From Moraxella osloensis (lineage in GTDB: Bacteria; Pseudomonadota; Gammaproteobacteria; Pseudomonadales; Moraxellaceae), in NCBI RefSeq assembly GCF_009867135.1, contig NZ_CP047226.1, forward strand, positions 1,922,001 through 1,986,000: a stretch of DNA of 64,000 nucleotides, in the 5' to 3' direction. Shown here in pieces: positions 19,121-29,224 of this stretch. The first letter of the stretch is position 1, and each line of letters starts with the position of its first letter. Made by a program: the position numbers and the translations under genes. Below the pieces are notes generated by a model. It worked only from the letters and a program-made list of their open reading frames with translations, was not told the DNA's origin and searched no databases.

Positions 19121-19867
19121 ATGACAAAACTTTGGCTAGATTTGGGTAATACCCGCTTAAAATATTGGCTCACGGACGATAAGGGTCAAGTGCTGGATCA
19201 TGCGGCTGAGCAGCATTTGCAAGCCCCTGCCGAATTGCTCAAAGGGTTGACCTTTCGGCTTGAACGACTCAATCCTGACTTTATCGGGGTGTCATCCGTA
19301 CTTGGACAAGCCGTCAATAATCACGTCGCAGAAAGCCTAGAGCGATTGCAAAAACCGTTTGAATTTGCCCAAGTCGATGCCAAGCACGCGCTGATGTCGA
19401 GCGACTATAACCCCGCCCAACTTGGCGTTGACCGCTGGCTACAAATGCTCGGTATCATCGAGCCTAGCAAAAAACAATGCGTGGTTGGCTGCGGCACTGC
19501 CGTTACCATTGATTTGGTCGATCAGGGTCATCACTTGGGGGGCTATATTTTCCCCAGTATCTATTTGCAGCGCGAGTCACTATTTTCGGGAACGCGCCAG
19601 ATTAGTATTATTGATGGCACTTTTGATAGTATAGATTCGGGCACCAATACCCAAGACGCAGTGCATCATGGTATTATGTTATCCATTGTCGGGGCCATCA
19701 ATGAAACCATTCATCGCTACCCACAATTTGAAATCACCATGACAGGCGGTGATGCCCATACTTTTGAGCCGCACCTATCAGCCAGCGTGGAAATTCGGCA
19801 AGACTTGGTATTGGCGGGACTACAGCGTTTTTTTGCCCCTAAAAATAACACTAAAAATCAAAACTAA
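19121..19867 (+). CDS. coaX: type III pantothenate kinase CoaX
   Basis: A 248-residue ASKHA-fold kinase that phosphorylates pantothenate, the first step of CoA synthesis. Signatures are WLDLGNTRLKYW at the start, PAQLGVDRWLQML, GCGTAVTIDLVD, and MTGGDAHTF. Type III enzymes are not feedback-inhibited by CoA. It is in a probable operon with birA (26 bp) and perhaps the lipoprotein gene 44 bp downstream. coaBC, acting later in the same pathway, is at 33314-34657. Confidence 0.95.
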   Translation: MTKLWLDLGNTRLKYWLTDDKGQVLDHAAEQHLQAPAELLKGLTFRLERLNPDFIGVSSVLGQAVNNHVAESLERLQKPFEFAQVDAKHALMSSDYNPAQLGVDRWLQMLGIIEPSKKQCVVGCGTAVTIDLVDQGHHLGGYIFPSIYLQRESLFSGTRQISIIDGTFDSIDSGTNTQDAVHHGIMLSIVGAINETIHRYPQFEITMTGGDAHTFEPHLSASVEIRQDLVLAGLQRFFAPKNNTKNQN

Positions 19868-19911
19868 AAACCAGAAATAAAATTAACCGTTAAGAAAAAA
19901 GGAAATTACTG

Positions 19912-20385
19912 ATGAAAAAAATCATTCAAACCACAAGTATCGCCTTACTCACTACGAGCCTATTAACCGCCTGTATGACTGCGCCCACCTTGCCCGCCAA
20001 ACCAACGCCTTCAACAGTCAAGCAGCCCGCCAATGCCACTCGCACGGTCACGCTTACGCTGGGTAAAAACATCTTTGTTAAAGAACACCAGCTAAATCTG
20101 ACTTTTGATAAAGTGCTCAATGATAGCCGCTGTGCCACAGGCGTACAGTGTATTTGGGCAGGCAACGCCACGGTAGCGGTCACAGCTATGACCACCACCG
20201 CTCGCCCACAAACTCTCAATCTATCGATTGGGAATTTGCGCGGTGACTTGCGTCAAACACAGCGTTTTGCCAATATGGATATTACCTTGACTGCGCTATC
20301 ATCCACGCCTGTATCCAATCAATCTGCTGCCACGTCAAAGAGCAATCTGCCTACTATCACCTTGACGATTCAGCAAATTCCTTAA
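19912..20385 (+). CDS. lipoprotein with a DSRC...CIWAG-type domain
   Basis: A 157-residue predicted lipoprotein: MKKIIQTTSIALLTT, then lipobox LTAC. The mature part has a Pro/Thr linker followed by a beta-rich domain containing DSRCATGVQCIWAG, a Cys-pair motif seen in uncharacterised secreted bacterial proteins; the two cysteines could form a disulfide. Function unknown. AAAGGAAA precedes the start. It follows coaX by 44 bp and is closed by a terminator. Confidence 0.7.
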   Translation: MKKIIQTTSIALLTTSLLTACMTAPTLPAKPTPSTVKQPANATRTVTLTLGKNIFVKEHQLNLTFDKVLNDSRCATGVQCIWAGNATVAVTAMTTTARPQTLNLSIGNLRGDLRQTQRFANMDITLTALSSTPVSNQSAATSKSNLPTITLTIQQIP

Positions 20386-20409
20386 TTGTTATATCCCTAA
20401 AAAAGTCAT

Positions 20410-20438
20410 AAAAAAAGGGGTTAATGACCCCTTTTTTT
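20410..20438. terminator. bidirectional terminator between lipoprotein gene and terC-like gene
   Basis: A 12-bp stem, AAAAAAAGGGGT / ACCCCTTTTTTT, with loop TAATG. It serves both convergent genes. Confidence 0.9.
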
Positions 20439-20454
20439 ATACCCAAGCATTGGT

Positions 20455-22023
20455 TTACACCGTTGCCACCATTGGGGTTTTACGTTCAACTTTTAATTTC
20501 AGAATGCGCGATTTTGAAGTTTCTAGAATGGTAAACTTATAGGCACCGATATCAATGGTTTGATTGACTTCTGGGGCATCGGTCAACTGCGAAATCAAAT
20601 ACCCGCCAATGGTGAACTGATCGGCATCGAGTAGAAAATCTGGATCGTCAAGCTCCAAACGTAGTTGGTGCAAGCTTGCGGTACCTTCCACTATCCAATA
20701 ATCGTCATAGGGGATAATTTCTAAGGTTTCATCTTCATCAGGGAACTCACCTGCAATCGCCTCTAGCACATCAAGCGGTGTCACTAGCCCTGCGACTTGA
20801 CCATATTCATCAATCACCATCGCCAAATTACCTTTGGCTTTTTTGAGCATATTGAGCAGTTTTAGATTGTCAATGCTCTCTGACACAAACACAGGCTGCT
20901 GCTTGTTAAGTAAGGGTTTAATGGCGGTTTCAATATCTGCGACATTGTTATCGAGCAAATCCAAAAAGTCTTTGGCGCGTACTACCCCAAGCACTTTATC
21001 AATGGTATCTCGGCACACAGGGAACAAGCTATGCGGCGTATCAAGCAATTGCGCGCGCATTTCTTCGCGGCTACCGTTGATATTGACCCAAGAGATATCA
21101 TTGCGCGGCGTCATGATGGTATGTACATCGCGCTCATTAAGCGCTAGTACGCCACTAATCATATAACGCTCTTCTTGCGCAAAAGGCATACTATCAAAAT
21201 CAAAATGTTCTGAATTATTCTCTGGGGTAACCGCTTCTTCGGTTTTACCACCCATTAAACGTAAAATCGCATCCGCGGTACGGTCACGAATCGGAATTTG
21301 ATTTTCATATTTGGTTTTATTGCGTTTGGCTACTTGGTTAAACGCTTCAATTAAAATTGAGAACGCAATCGCCGCATACAAGTAACCTTTTGGCATATGA
21401 AAGCCTAGTCCTTCAACAATCAAACTAAAGCCAATCATCAGTAGAAAACTTAAACACAAAATCACCACGGTTGGATGACGACCGACAAACTCGGTGAGCG
21501 CTTTAGAGGCAGCCACCATCAATGCCATGGCAATGATCACTGCCGCCATCATGATTTCAAGGTGTTTTGCCATACCTACAGCGGTAATCACCGCGTCAAA
21601 CGAGAACACCGCATCTAAAATCACAATCTGTGCGACAACCGCAATAAACCCTGCTTGCACTTTACTTTGGTTGGTATGCTCAGGTTTTCCTTCTAGCCGC
21701 TCATGCAGCTCCGTAGTTGCTTTAAACAGCAGGAACACCCCGCCCACCAATAAAATAATGTCGCGAACCGATAAATCAAAACTTCCTAATGTGAGAACAG
21801 GATCGGTTAAGGTGATGAGCCATGACATCATGGACAAGAGCACCAATCGCATGAGTAATGCTAAACCTAGACCTAAATTTCGGGCTTTAGCGCGCTGGTG
21901 CGGCGGGAGTTTATTGGCTAAGATGGCAATAAAGACAAGATTATCAATACCTAAAACAATCTCAAGAATGACAAGCGTCGCAAGGCTTAGCCACGCTGAC
22001 GGGTCAGATAGTAGTTCTAACAT
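20455..22023 (-). CDS. TerC family membrane protein with CBS and CorC/HlyC domains
   Basis: A 522-residue protein. Residues of about 1-240 form a TerC-type membrane domain starting [18 protein letters not shown], with acidic intramembrane residues. A CBS pair follows (around [12 protein letters not shown] and [20 protein letters not shown]), then a C-terminal transporter-associated domain. It is organised like E. coli YegH/YoaE. TerC proteins have been linked to metal (manganese) export and co-translocational metalation; the substrate here is unknown. It converges on the lipoprotein gene and is divergent from the lipase. Confidence 0.88.
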   Translation of the reverse strand: MLELLSDPSAWLSLATLVILEIVLGIDNLVFIAILANKLPPHQRAKARNLGLGLALLMRLVLLSMMSWLITLTDPVLTLGSFDLSVRDIILLVGGVFLLFKATTELHERLEGKPEHTNQSKVQAGFIAVVAQIVILDAVFSFDAVITAVGMAKHLEIMMAAVIIAMALMVAASKALTEFVGRHPTVVILCLSFLLMIGFSLIVEGLGFHMPKGYLYAAIAFSILIEAFNQVAKRNKTKYENQIPIRDRTADAILRLMGGKTEEAVTPENNSEHFDFDSMPFAQEERYMISGVLALNERDVHTIMTPRNDISWVNINGSREEMRAQLLDTPHSLFPVCRDTIDKVLGVVRAKDFLDLLDNNVADIETAIKPLLNKQQPVFVSESIDNLKLLNMLKKAKGNLAMVIDEYGQVAGLVTPLDVLEAIAGEFPDEDETLEIIPYDDYWIVEGTASLHQLRLELDDPDFLLDADQFTIGGYLISQLTDAPEVNQTIDIGAYKFTILETSKSRILKLKVERKTPMVATV

Positions 22024-22327
22024 AGTGGGTCAGTTATTCTCTTTTAATGAGGGGCAAAAAATCAACAAACAGCAAAAACGAAAAATCAGCCGTTACCTTA
22101 GCAAATCATAGCAAAAAATCAATGATAATTTATGTCTGCTTTTGTAGATAGCACGCCAATTGTTCCAATATACCACTTCACCTTTAACCTTACCTACATA
22201 CTGCATCGACTGACATTGCCAAAAAATATACTGATCAGTCATTTCATTTGATTCAAAAATTCTTGATTTAGGTTAAATTAGTCCATAGGACAGCGAAACT
22301 TCATTATGACTTTACAAGGATAAGTAT
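22024..22327. promoter_or_regulatory. divergent regulatory region ahead of the lipase
   Basis: No gene in 304 bp. It is AT-rich and contains a perfect 10-bp palindrome ACTGATCAGT at 22230-22239, about 90 bp before the lipase start, which resembles the dyad operators of TetR-type repressors. AAGGAT lies 7-8 bp before the lipase ATG. I could not place a convincing -35/-10 pair. Confidence 0.4.
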
Positions 22328-23377
22328 ATGTCACATCATCGCTTTATGCGCCGTGCCGCCAAAGGATTGCTTTTTTCTTCCATCGCATTTTCTGCGTCTT
22401 CTTATGCCTCAAGCTATTACAACTGTGCCAATGCCACTGGCTGTGTCGCAGTCACTTCCCTGAGCGCTACCTCAAATTTTGCAAAAACCAAATACCCTAT
22501 CGTACTTGCTCACGGGCTTGGTGGCTGGAGCAAAATGTTTGGTTTGGTCGATTATTTTAATGGCATTCCTCAAGATCTCACCAAAAATGGCGCAAGTGTG
22601 TATGTGACCAAGACATCAAGTGTCAATGACACCGAAGTGCGCGGTGAGCAGCTACTCCAACAAGTCAAAACCATCATTGCCATCACCGGCAGCCCCAAGG
22701 TTAACTTAATCGGTCATAGCCACGGTGGGATTGATATTCGCTATGTGGCGGGGGTTGCGCCATCGCTAGTCTCGTCTGTGACGGCGATTTCTAGCCCTGA
22801 GCAAGGCTCAAAAATGGCGGATTGGACGGTCAAAATGGTGACTGAAGGCAGTGCGGCTGATGGGTTACCCGCTGGCGAATTTAATACCGCCTCTTTAATG
22901 GCAATTAAGTTTTTTGAATTGGTGGGCGGTGTGATGGATATTGGATCTGGCGTGCCACTCAATCAATTGCAGCAGCAAGATGGCTGGGCAGCCGTCAATT
23001 CACTTACCACCAATTATGCGGCCAAATTTAACCAAAAATTCCCTGCGGCCATGCCGACTAGTTATTGTGGATATCCAAAAAACACGGTGGTCAATAATGT
23101 ACGTTACTACTCATTTAGCGGCGCCCAAACTATGACCATGCTTGTCGATCCGTCTGATATGGTGTTGGGGTTGACGGGTTTATCATTCAATGGCGAAGCC
23201 AATGATGGTCTTGTCTCACCCTGTTCAAGTCGTCTCGGCGAAGTGATTCGTGATAACTATAAAATGAACCATATGGATTCAGTCAATCAGGTGTTTGGCA
23301 TTGTCAGTTTGCTAGACACCAATCCATTGACTGTCTATCGCAACCAAGTCAATCGCTTAAAAGGTCAATCGTTGTAA
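22328..23377 (+). CDS. lip: secreted triacylglycerol lipase (family I, foldase-dependent)
   Basis: A 349-residue alpha/beta hydrolase. A Sec signal peptide (residues 1 to about 27, ending SSYAS) is followed by YPIVLAHGLGGW, the oxyanion-hole region. The nucleophile is in the lipase box GHSHGG. Asp and His candidates lie in NDGLVSPCSSRLG and NHMDSVNQ, and two cysteines may form the disulfide typical of this family. It hydrolyses long-chain acylglycerols outside the cell. The adjacent foldase confirms a family I.1/I.2 Pseudomonas-type lipase, normally secreted by type II secretion, whose genes are not here. Confidence 0.93.
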   Translation: MSHHRFMRRAAKGLLFSSIAFSASSYASSYYNCANATGCVAVTSLSATSNFAKTKYPIVLAHGLGGWSKMFGLVDYFNGIPQDLTKNGASVYVTKTSSVNDTEVRGEQLLQQVKTIIAITGSPKVNLIGHSHGGIDIRYVAGVAPSLVSSVTAISSPEQGSKMADWTVKMVTEGSAADGLPAGEFNTASLMAIKFFELVGGVMDIGSGVPLNQLQQQDGWAAVNSLTTNYAAKFNQKFPAAMPTSYCGYPKNTVVNNVRYYSFSGAQTMTMLVDPSDMVLGLTGLSFNGEANDGLVSPCSSRLGEVIRDNYKMNHMDSVNQVFGIVSLLDTNPLTVYRNQVNRLKGQSL

Positions 23378-23381
23378 GCTT

Positions 23382-24500
23382 ATGGCTATGGTTCCTTCAA
23401 ACAACCCTGATACAAACCAACGATCGATAACCTGGCTAATAATCGTATTAGCCAGTGGCATCATTGCATTATTGATAGCCTGCATACTGTGGTTAAAACC
23501 TAAGGACGCTGTCAAAACAACCAATACTTTGCAGCATGATGCCGCTAGTACGATGCCATCGGGCGAATTGCCCTCCAATCAAACCCTAACGCTCGCCCAT
23601 GCATCCTCCGTCAGCGCGAACGCTACCCCCTTGCCCATATCACTGGCCACATCGCTGCCCAAATCACTACAAGGCACCCAAGTCGATGGCGAAATTATTA
23701 TCGATGAAAACAAGCAATTGGTGGTGACCGCGGGTTTGCGCCGACTGTTTGATTATTTTTTGTCAGCACAAGGGGAAGAGCCGTTAAGCCAGATTGAACA
23801 ACGGGTGATTGCGTATATTCGTGAACATACGCCTGAGCCTGCCGCAAGCCAAGCGGTTAACATTTTTCAAAATTATCTAACCTATTTGACTGCTGTCAGC
23901 CAGCTAGATAAGCCTAAAGCACAACCCAATCCCAATGTCAGCGCATTAGATTTATCTGCGATTAAGAACCAATTACGCGCAGTACAACAGCTGCAAGCCC
24001 GCTATTTTGACGCTAAAACCCGTGAAGCCTTTTTTGGGGATGAACAAGCCCTCAATGACTACAACATGACGGTCGTCGAAGCCAACCAAAACGCGCAACT
24101 GAGCAATGACCAGCGCCAAGCCATCATTGATAAGGCGCAAACTGCCTATATCGCCAGTGTTAACGACCCAAATCTACAGACAAAGCTAACCCAGCAGCGC
24201 AATATTGACAAGTTATTAGCGCAAACGCAGCAAATGCAGCAGCAAGGGGCAACGCAAAGCCAAATCAATGCCATGCGTAGTCAATACGTCTCCCCTGAAG
24301 CGGTCAAACGGCTTGAGCAGCTTGACCAATCTGAAGCGCAATTTGCGCAGCGTGTGGCAACTTATCAGACACAGTCTAACCAAATATTGAGCAAGTTGGG
24401 TAATGTGCCGCAAGCACAGCAACAAATTGTGGCGTTACAGCAGACGATGTTTACGCCTGAAGAACGACTACGCCTAGATGTATTGACAAAGCAGCGTTAA
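23382..24500 (+). CDS. lifO: lipase-specific foldase (lipase chaperone)
   Basis: A 372-residue inner-membrane-anchored chaperone. One N-terminal membrane helix (about residues 17-37) is followed by an Ala/Ser/Thr/Pro-rich linker and a long helical, Gln-rich domain. The foldase signature appears as LRRLFDYFLSAQGEEP. It folds the lipase in the periplasm before type II secretion. It begins 4 bp after the lipase stop, so the two are translationally linked. Confidence 0.93.
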   Translation: MAMVPSNNPDTNQRSITWLIIVLASGIIALLIACILWLKPKDAVKTTNTLQHDAASTMPSGELPSNQTLTLAHASSVSANATPLPISLATSLPKSLQGTQVDGEIIIDENKQLVVTAGLRRLFDYFLSAQGEEPLSQIEQRVIAYIREHTPEPAASQAVNIFQNYLTYLTAVSQLDKPKAQPNPNVSALDLSAIKNQLRAVQQLQARYFDAKTREAFFGDEQALNDYNMTVVEANQNAQLSNDQRQAIIDKAQTAYIASVNDPNLQTKLTQQRNIDKLLAQTQQMQQQGATQSQINAMRSQYVSPEAVKRLEQLDQSEAQFAQRVATYQTQSNQILSKLGNVPQAQQQIVALQQTMFTPEERLRLDVLTKQR

Positions 24501-24510
24501 CTTCCCAGTT

Positions 24511-24537
24511 AAATGAGATAAATGAGTTAAATGCCCC
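24511..24537. repeat. 9-bp tandem repeat, three copies, after lifO
   Basis: AAATGAGAT, AAATGAGTT and AAATGCCCC run consecutively, starting 11 bp after the foldase stop codon. Confidence 0.65.
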
Positions 24538-24538
24538 A

Positions 24539-24574
24539 TTGAATTACCATAAGCTGTTGAATTGCCATAGGCGC
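24539..24574. repeat. 18-bp tandem duplication after lifO
   Basis: TTGAATTACCATAAGCTG is directly followed by TTGAATTGCCATAGGCGC (14 of 18 positions match). It overlaps the presumed lifO terminator. Confidence 0.75.
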
Positions 24575-24590
24575 GTTTGAGCCTATTTTA
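24567..24590 (+). terminator. probable terminator of the lipase operon
   Basis: Arms ATAGGC and GCCTAT flank GCGTTTGA, followed by TTTTA. It overlaps the convergent hisD stop codon. Confidence 0.6.
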
Positions 24591-25878
24591 CCCGGTAACG
24601 GGCTGACCGCGCGTGGGCATCCAAATTTTCTTCCACCGCCAATATATCGGCAGTTTTTGCCAGCGTTTGGCTACCTTGCTCGCTACAATAAATAATCGAA
24701 GATTTCTTTTGAAAATCATACACGCCGAGCGGTGAACTAAAGCGTGCGGTACCTGACGTTGGCAACACGTGATTAGGGCCAGCACAATAATCGCCAATCG
24801 CTTCAGGGGTATAGCGACCCATAAAGATAGCGCCCGCATGACGGATATCTTTTACCATTGCTTCTGGGTCATCTACCGATAATTCCAAATGCTCAGGCGC
24901 AATGCGATTAATCACCTCAATACCTTCTGCTCGGTCTTTCACCAAAATCAGCGCGCCACGGTTGGCAATCGCCGCTTTAGCGATTTCGGCTTTTGGCAAA
25001 TCTACTAAGGCTTTTTCGATTTCCTGCGCAACTTTTTTAAGTAACGGCTCAGATGGGGTAACAAAAATCGCTTGCGCGACGGTGTCATGCTCAGCTTGCG
25101 ACAATAAATCCATGGCTAACCAGTCGGCTTTATCATTTGCCACACCTTCGGCATATACCAGTACTTCCGAAGGACCTGCAATCATGTCAATGCCCACTTG
25201 CCCAAACACGGCGCGTTTGGCGGCTGCCACGTATTTGTTGCCAGGTCCTGTGATTTTATCGACTTGCGGGATGGTGTTAGTGCCGTAAGCCAACGCTGCC
25301 ACCGCTTGCGCGCCCCCAATGGTAAAGACTTTATCCACACCCGCCAAATAAGCGGCCGCCAATACCAAGGGATTTAGTTCACCATGAGGGGCAGGCACCA
25401 CCATGATAATTTGCCCGACCCCTGCGACTTTGGCGGGTAACGCATTCATCAAGACGCTGGATGGATAACTTGCCAGCCCACCTGGCACATAAATCCCCAC
25501 TTTATCGAGTGGCGTAACTTGTTGTCCAAGCGTATTACCTAGCGCATCTTGATACGTCCAGCTTTCTTGCCGTTGGCGCTCGTGAAAAGATGTGACGCGC
25601 TGTGCCGCCAGTTCAAGCGCTTGCTTGATTGTAGGGTTTAATCCATCAAATGCTTGTTTGAGCTTTTCTTGTGAAATCTCTAGCTCAGCAAAGGTTTTGG
25701 CAGGATGGTTGTCAAATTGTTGGGTCAGTTTTAACACCACCTCATCCCCACCCTGACGCACTTGCGCGATAATATCATCGACCGTAGCCAGTAGCGCTGG
25801 ATCATTTACCGTTTCAAAAGCAAGCAGCTCTGTCAATTCCTGCTCAAAACTGGCTTGTTGGCTATTTAACAATCGCAT
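24583..25878 (-). CDS. hisD: histidinol dehydrogenase HisD
   Basis: A 431-residue enzyme catalysing the last two oxidations of histidine synthesis, histidinol to histidine, with NAD and zinc. The NAD/substrate region GGAQAVAALAYGT, the metal-binding SQAEHDTVAQA and the C-terminal GPNHVLPTSGTARF are all present. In relatives hisD directly follows hisG; here a 258-bp gap, a terminator and the cyclotransferase-fold gene intervene, so hisD probably has its own promoter. Confidence 0.97.
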   Translation of the reverse strand: MRLLNSQQASFEQELTELLAFETVNDPALLATVDDIIAQVRQGGDEVVLKLTQQFDNHPAKTFAELEISQEKLKQAFDGLNPTIKQALELAAQRVTSFHERQRQESWTYQDALGNTLGQQVTPLDKVGIYVPGGLASYPSSVLMNALPAKVAGVGQIIMVVPAPHGELNPLVLAAAYLAGVDKVFTIGGAQAVAALAYGTNTIPQVDKITGPGNKYVAAAKRAVFGQVGIDMIAGPSEVLVYAEGVANDKADWLAMDLLSQAEHDTVAQAIFVTPSEPLLKKVAQEIEKALVDLPKAEIAKAAIANRGALILVKDRAEGIEVINRIAPEHLELSVDDPEAMVKDIRHAGAIFMGRYTPEAIGDYCAGPNHVLPTSGTARFSSPLGVYDFQKKSSIIYCSEQGSQTLAKTADILAVEENLDAHARSARYRVK

Positions 25879-26021
25879 GGTATTCCCCTAAGAATAAAAA
25901 ATGACTAACCCATAGCATAACAAATTTTTCATGGATGAAAGCGGCTTTTTAGCCTGCACAGCTTCGTCAACCCATCAAAATCGACTAAACTGAGCCAACC
26001 AGTCACCACTTTTAGTTTTCG

Positions 26022-26051
26022 CCCAGTTAAAATTCACCCAGTTAAAAAAAG
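26022..26051. repeat. 15-bp tandem duplication upstream of hisD
   Basis: CCCAGTTAAAATTCA is followed by CCCAGTTAAAAAAAG. The second copy runs into the stem of the adjacent terminator. Confidence 0.65.
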
Positions 26052-26074
26052 ACGTCTTAATAACGTCTTTTTTT
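26044..26074. terminator. terminator after the hisG/cyclotransferase unit
   Basis: A 12-bp stem, AAAAAAAGACGT / ACGTCTTTTTTT, with loop CTTAATA. On the minus strand it lies beyond the cyclotransferase-fold gene and before hisD, so it should separate hisG from hisD transcriptionally. Confidence 0.85.
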
Positions 26075-26077
26075 AAT

Positions 26078-26122
26078 CTTCAATGTTTTAGTTTTCCATG
26101 TTTTCATCTTCCATGTTTTAAT
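26078..26122. repeat. 15-bp tandem repeat, three copies
   Basis: CTTCAATGTTTTAGT, TTTCCATGTTTTCAT and CTTCCATGTTTTAAT abut, between the terminator and the stop codon of the cyclotransferase-fold gene. Confidence 0.8.
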
Positions 26123-26136
26123 CGGCATAGCCAGCT

Positions 26137-26484
26137 TCAATAATGCTGTATATTGTCGAGTGCATACACAAAGGTTTGGAGTTTCGCACCATTATCAAGC
26201 GTGGCTATCACTTCAATGCGCTGATAGGCTTCACCTTCAAACTCATCTAGCCGCGCCCAATGATTGACCAAATCATCCGACGAAAACACCCATCCCGCTA
26301 CCATGTCGCCTTGTTCATTTGGGATGACTGCAGGAAATCCGAGCGCCGAGCCCCAACCGCCATCTAGCATCAACTGCCCACGAATAGTCGCAGGTTGCCA
26401 ACTGCCGTTGTGGATGGGTGTCATGATAGCGTGGTTGTCGCGATTGGGCGCTAGCGTGCCATACACAAAAAGATGCTGCATCAT
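26137..26484 (-). CDS. gamma-glutamylcyclotransferase-fold (AIG2-like) protein
   Basis: A 115-residue protein of the GGCT/AIG2 fold. The substrate-binding motif FVYGTLAPNRDNH is at the N terminus and the candidate catalytic acid is in LDEFEGEAYQR. Family members release 5-oxoproline from gamma-glutamyl compounds, but many small bacterial copies have no known substrate. It lies 16 bp after hisG on the same strand and before a terminator, so it appears to be co-transcribed with hisG, between hisG and hisD. Confidence 0.82.
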   Translation of the reverse strand: MMQHLFVYGTLAPNRDNHAIMTPIHNGSWQPATIRGQLMLDGGWGSALGFPAVIPNEQGDMVAGWVFSSDDLVNHWARLDEFEGEAYQRIEVIATLDNGAKLQTFVYALDNIQHY

Positions 26485-26500
26485 GGTAATTTTTGAACCG

Positions 26501-27163
26501 TTACTGGGTGTTATCAGCGATGCTTTGCTTGAAGCTTTCTATGATGGGCTCAAGCAGGGCAAATTTACGTTTATAACTCACCTGATTGACAATCAAACGC
26601 GAAGAGACTTGGCAAATCTCTTGGCGCGGCTCTAGACCATTGGCTTTTAAGGTATTACCGGTATCGACCACATCCACAATCAAATCACCCAAGCCTACTA
26701 AGGGCGCAAGTTCCATGGAACCATAGAGTTTAATCACATCCACTTGTTCACCGCGACTGGCAAAAAATGCGCGCGTCACATTGACATATTTGGTGGCAAT
26801 TCGAAGACGACGACTGGGTAATTCTAGCCCCACTTTACCTGCCGTCATCAAACGGCATTTGGCAATTTGTAGGTCAAGCAATTCATATAAATTGCTTGAG
26901 CCATGCTCCATCAGCACATCTTTACCCGCTACACCAAAATCTGCCGCCCCATGCTCCACATAGGTTGGCACGTCACTGGCGCGTAAAATCAAAATCCGCA
27001 CGTCAGCATGCGTGGTCGGAAAAATCAGTTTACGTGATTCTTCTGGGTCTTCAAGTAGTTCGATACCTGCCTTTTTTAGCAGGGGCAAGGTATCTTTTAA
27101 GATTCGCCCTTTGGATAACGCTAAGGTAAGACCATTATAATTGGCATCATTTGCTTGTGTCAT
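26501..27163 (-). CDS. hisG: ATP phosphoribosyltransferase, short form HisG
   Basis: A 220-residue enzyme for the first committed step of histidine synthesis. [32 protein letters not shown] and the PRPP-binding stretch [14 protein letters not shown] are clear. It lacks the C-terminal regulatory domain, so it is the short form that works with HisZ, which is not in the window. It lies 13 bp downstream of murA and is probably in one operon with it. Confidence 0.95.
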   Translation of the reverse strand: MTQANDANYNGLTLALSKGRILKDTLPLLKKAGIELLEDPEESRKLIFPTTHADVRILILRASDVPTYVEHGAADFGVAGKDVLMEHGSSNLYELLDLQIAKCRLMTAGKVGLELPSRRLRIATKYVNVTRAFFASRGEQVDVIKLYGSMELAPLVGLGDLIVDVVDTGNTLKANGLEPRQEICQVSSRLIVNQVSYKRKFALLEPIIESFKQSIADNTQ

Positions 27164-27176
27164 TGTCTTATACCTG

Positions 27177-28451
<1,275 letters not shown>

Positions 28452-28462
28452 CTAAAAATGGC

Positions 28463-28720
28463 TTATTGCGCAGCTTGTTTGGCTTGCATCTCATGCCACT
28501 GGGCATAGGTCAACGCTTGGATATTGAGTGCATGGATTTCACCTGACGCAAATTTATCAGACACCAACCCCAATACGGCTTGTTGACGCGCGACAGCACG
28601 TTTACCCTCAAAGCTGTCATCCACCACGCGCACATCAAATTTGTTGCCTTGATTGGCGGCTTCGATTTTGCCACTCGGAAAATGGGGTTGTAGTAAAGTA
28701 ATTAAATCTTGTGCGTTCAT
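28463..28720 (-). CDS. ibaG: BolA family protein IbaG
   Basis: An 85-residue BolA-fold protein. The helix-turn-helix-like region around FEGKRAVARQQAVLGLV and the conserved HALNIQALT match the family. Its place just before murA identifies it with E. coli IbaG (YrbA). BolA proteins bind monothiol glutaredoxins with [2Fe-2S] clusters and are linked to acid stress and iron-sulfur handling. Confidence 0.88.
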   Translation of the reverse strand: MNAQDLITLLQPHFPSGKIEAANQGNKFDVRVVDDSFEGKRAVARQQAVLGLVSDKFASGEIHALNIQALTYAQWHEMQAKQAAQ

Positions 28721-28812
28721 GGGAAATACCTAATAAAAGAGGGGTAAAATTATACTATTTTGCTGCGTAGCATAGCATAATTTTTGCTAAGTTTATACGT
28801 TATACAAAATGC

Positions 28813-29217
28813 TTAATTTACGCTAAAAGCGTCCTTAATCCACGTAGGCGTTGGCGTGACAGCCTGCCCTACAGATGGAACGCCTTCATAACTTAGCACA
28901 TCAAAGCGAATGTCAAAGTTATCAAATTGTGGATGCGCTTGTAAAAAAGCTGCGGTGGTTTTAACGATTTTACGTTGTTTGGCGGGGGTGATACTGTCTA
29001 AACTTGTGCCAAATTGGCTGGCTTTTCTTTGACGCACTTCGACAATGACGAGGCAAGGGGTTTTTTGCGTCGGCTCAAGCATCACCAAATCAAGCTCGCC
29101 CAAGTTTTTGTAGTGCCAGTTTTTGGCAAAAAACGTTAAACCTTGCGCTTCAAGGTAGTGTTTGGCGAGGGTTTCATAATAGTCGCCTTGGCGCTGTTTT
29201 GGGGCGGTGAGTTTCAT
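28813..29217 (-). CDS. yraN: UPF0102 family protein YraN
   Basis: A 134-residue protein with a restriction-endonuclease-like fold. The motif GELDLVMLEP, then VIVEVRQRKASQFG, gives the D...ExK-type arrangement, though the usual Lys after E-V is Arg here. Biological role unknown. It starts 7 bp after the stop of the secreted unknown, opposite rsmI, recalling the conserved rsmI-yraN neighbourhood. Confidence 0.85.
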   Translation of the reverse strand: MKLTAPKQRQGDYYETLAKHYLEAQGLTFFAKNWHYKNLGELDLVMLEPTQKTPCLVIVEVRQRKASQFGTSLDSITPAKQRKIVKTTAAFLQAHPQFDNFDIRFDVLSYEGVPSVGQAVTPTPTWIKDAFSVN

Positions 29218-29224
29218 TGTTGGG

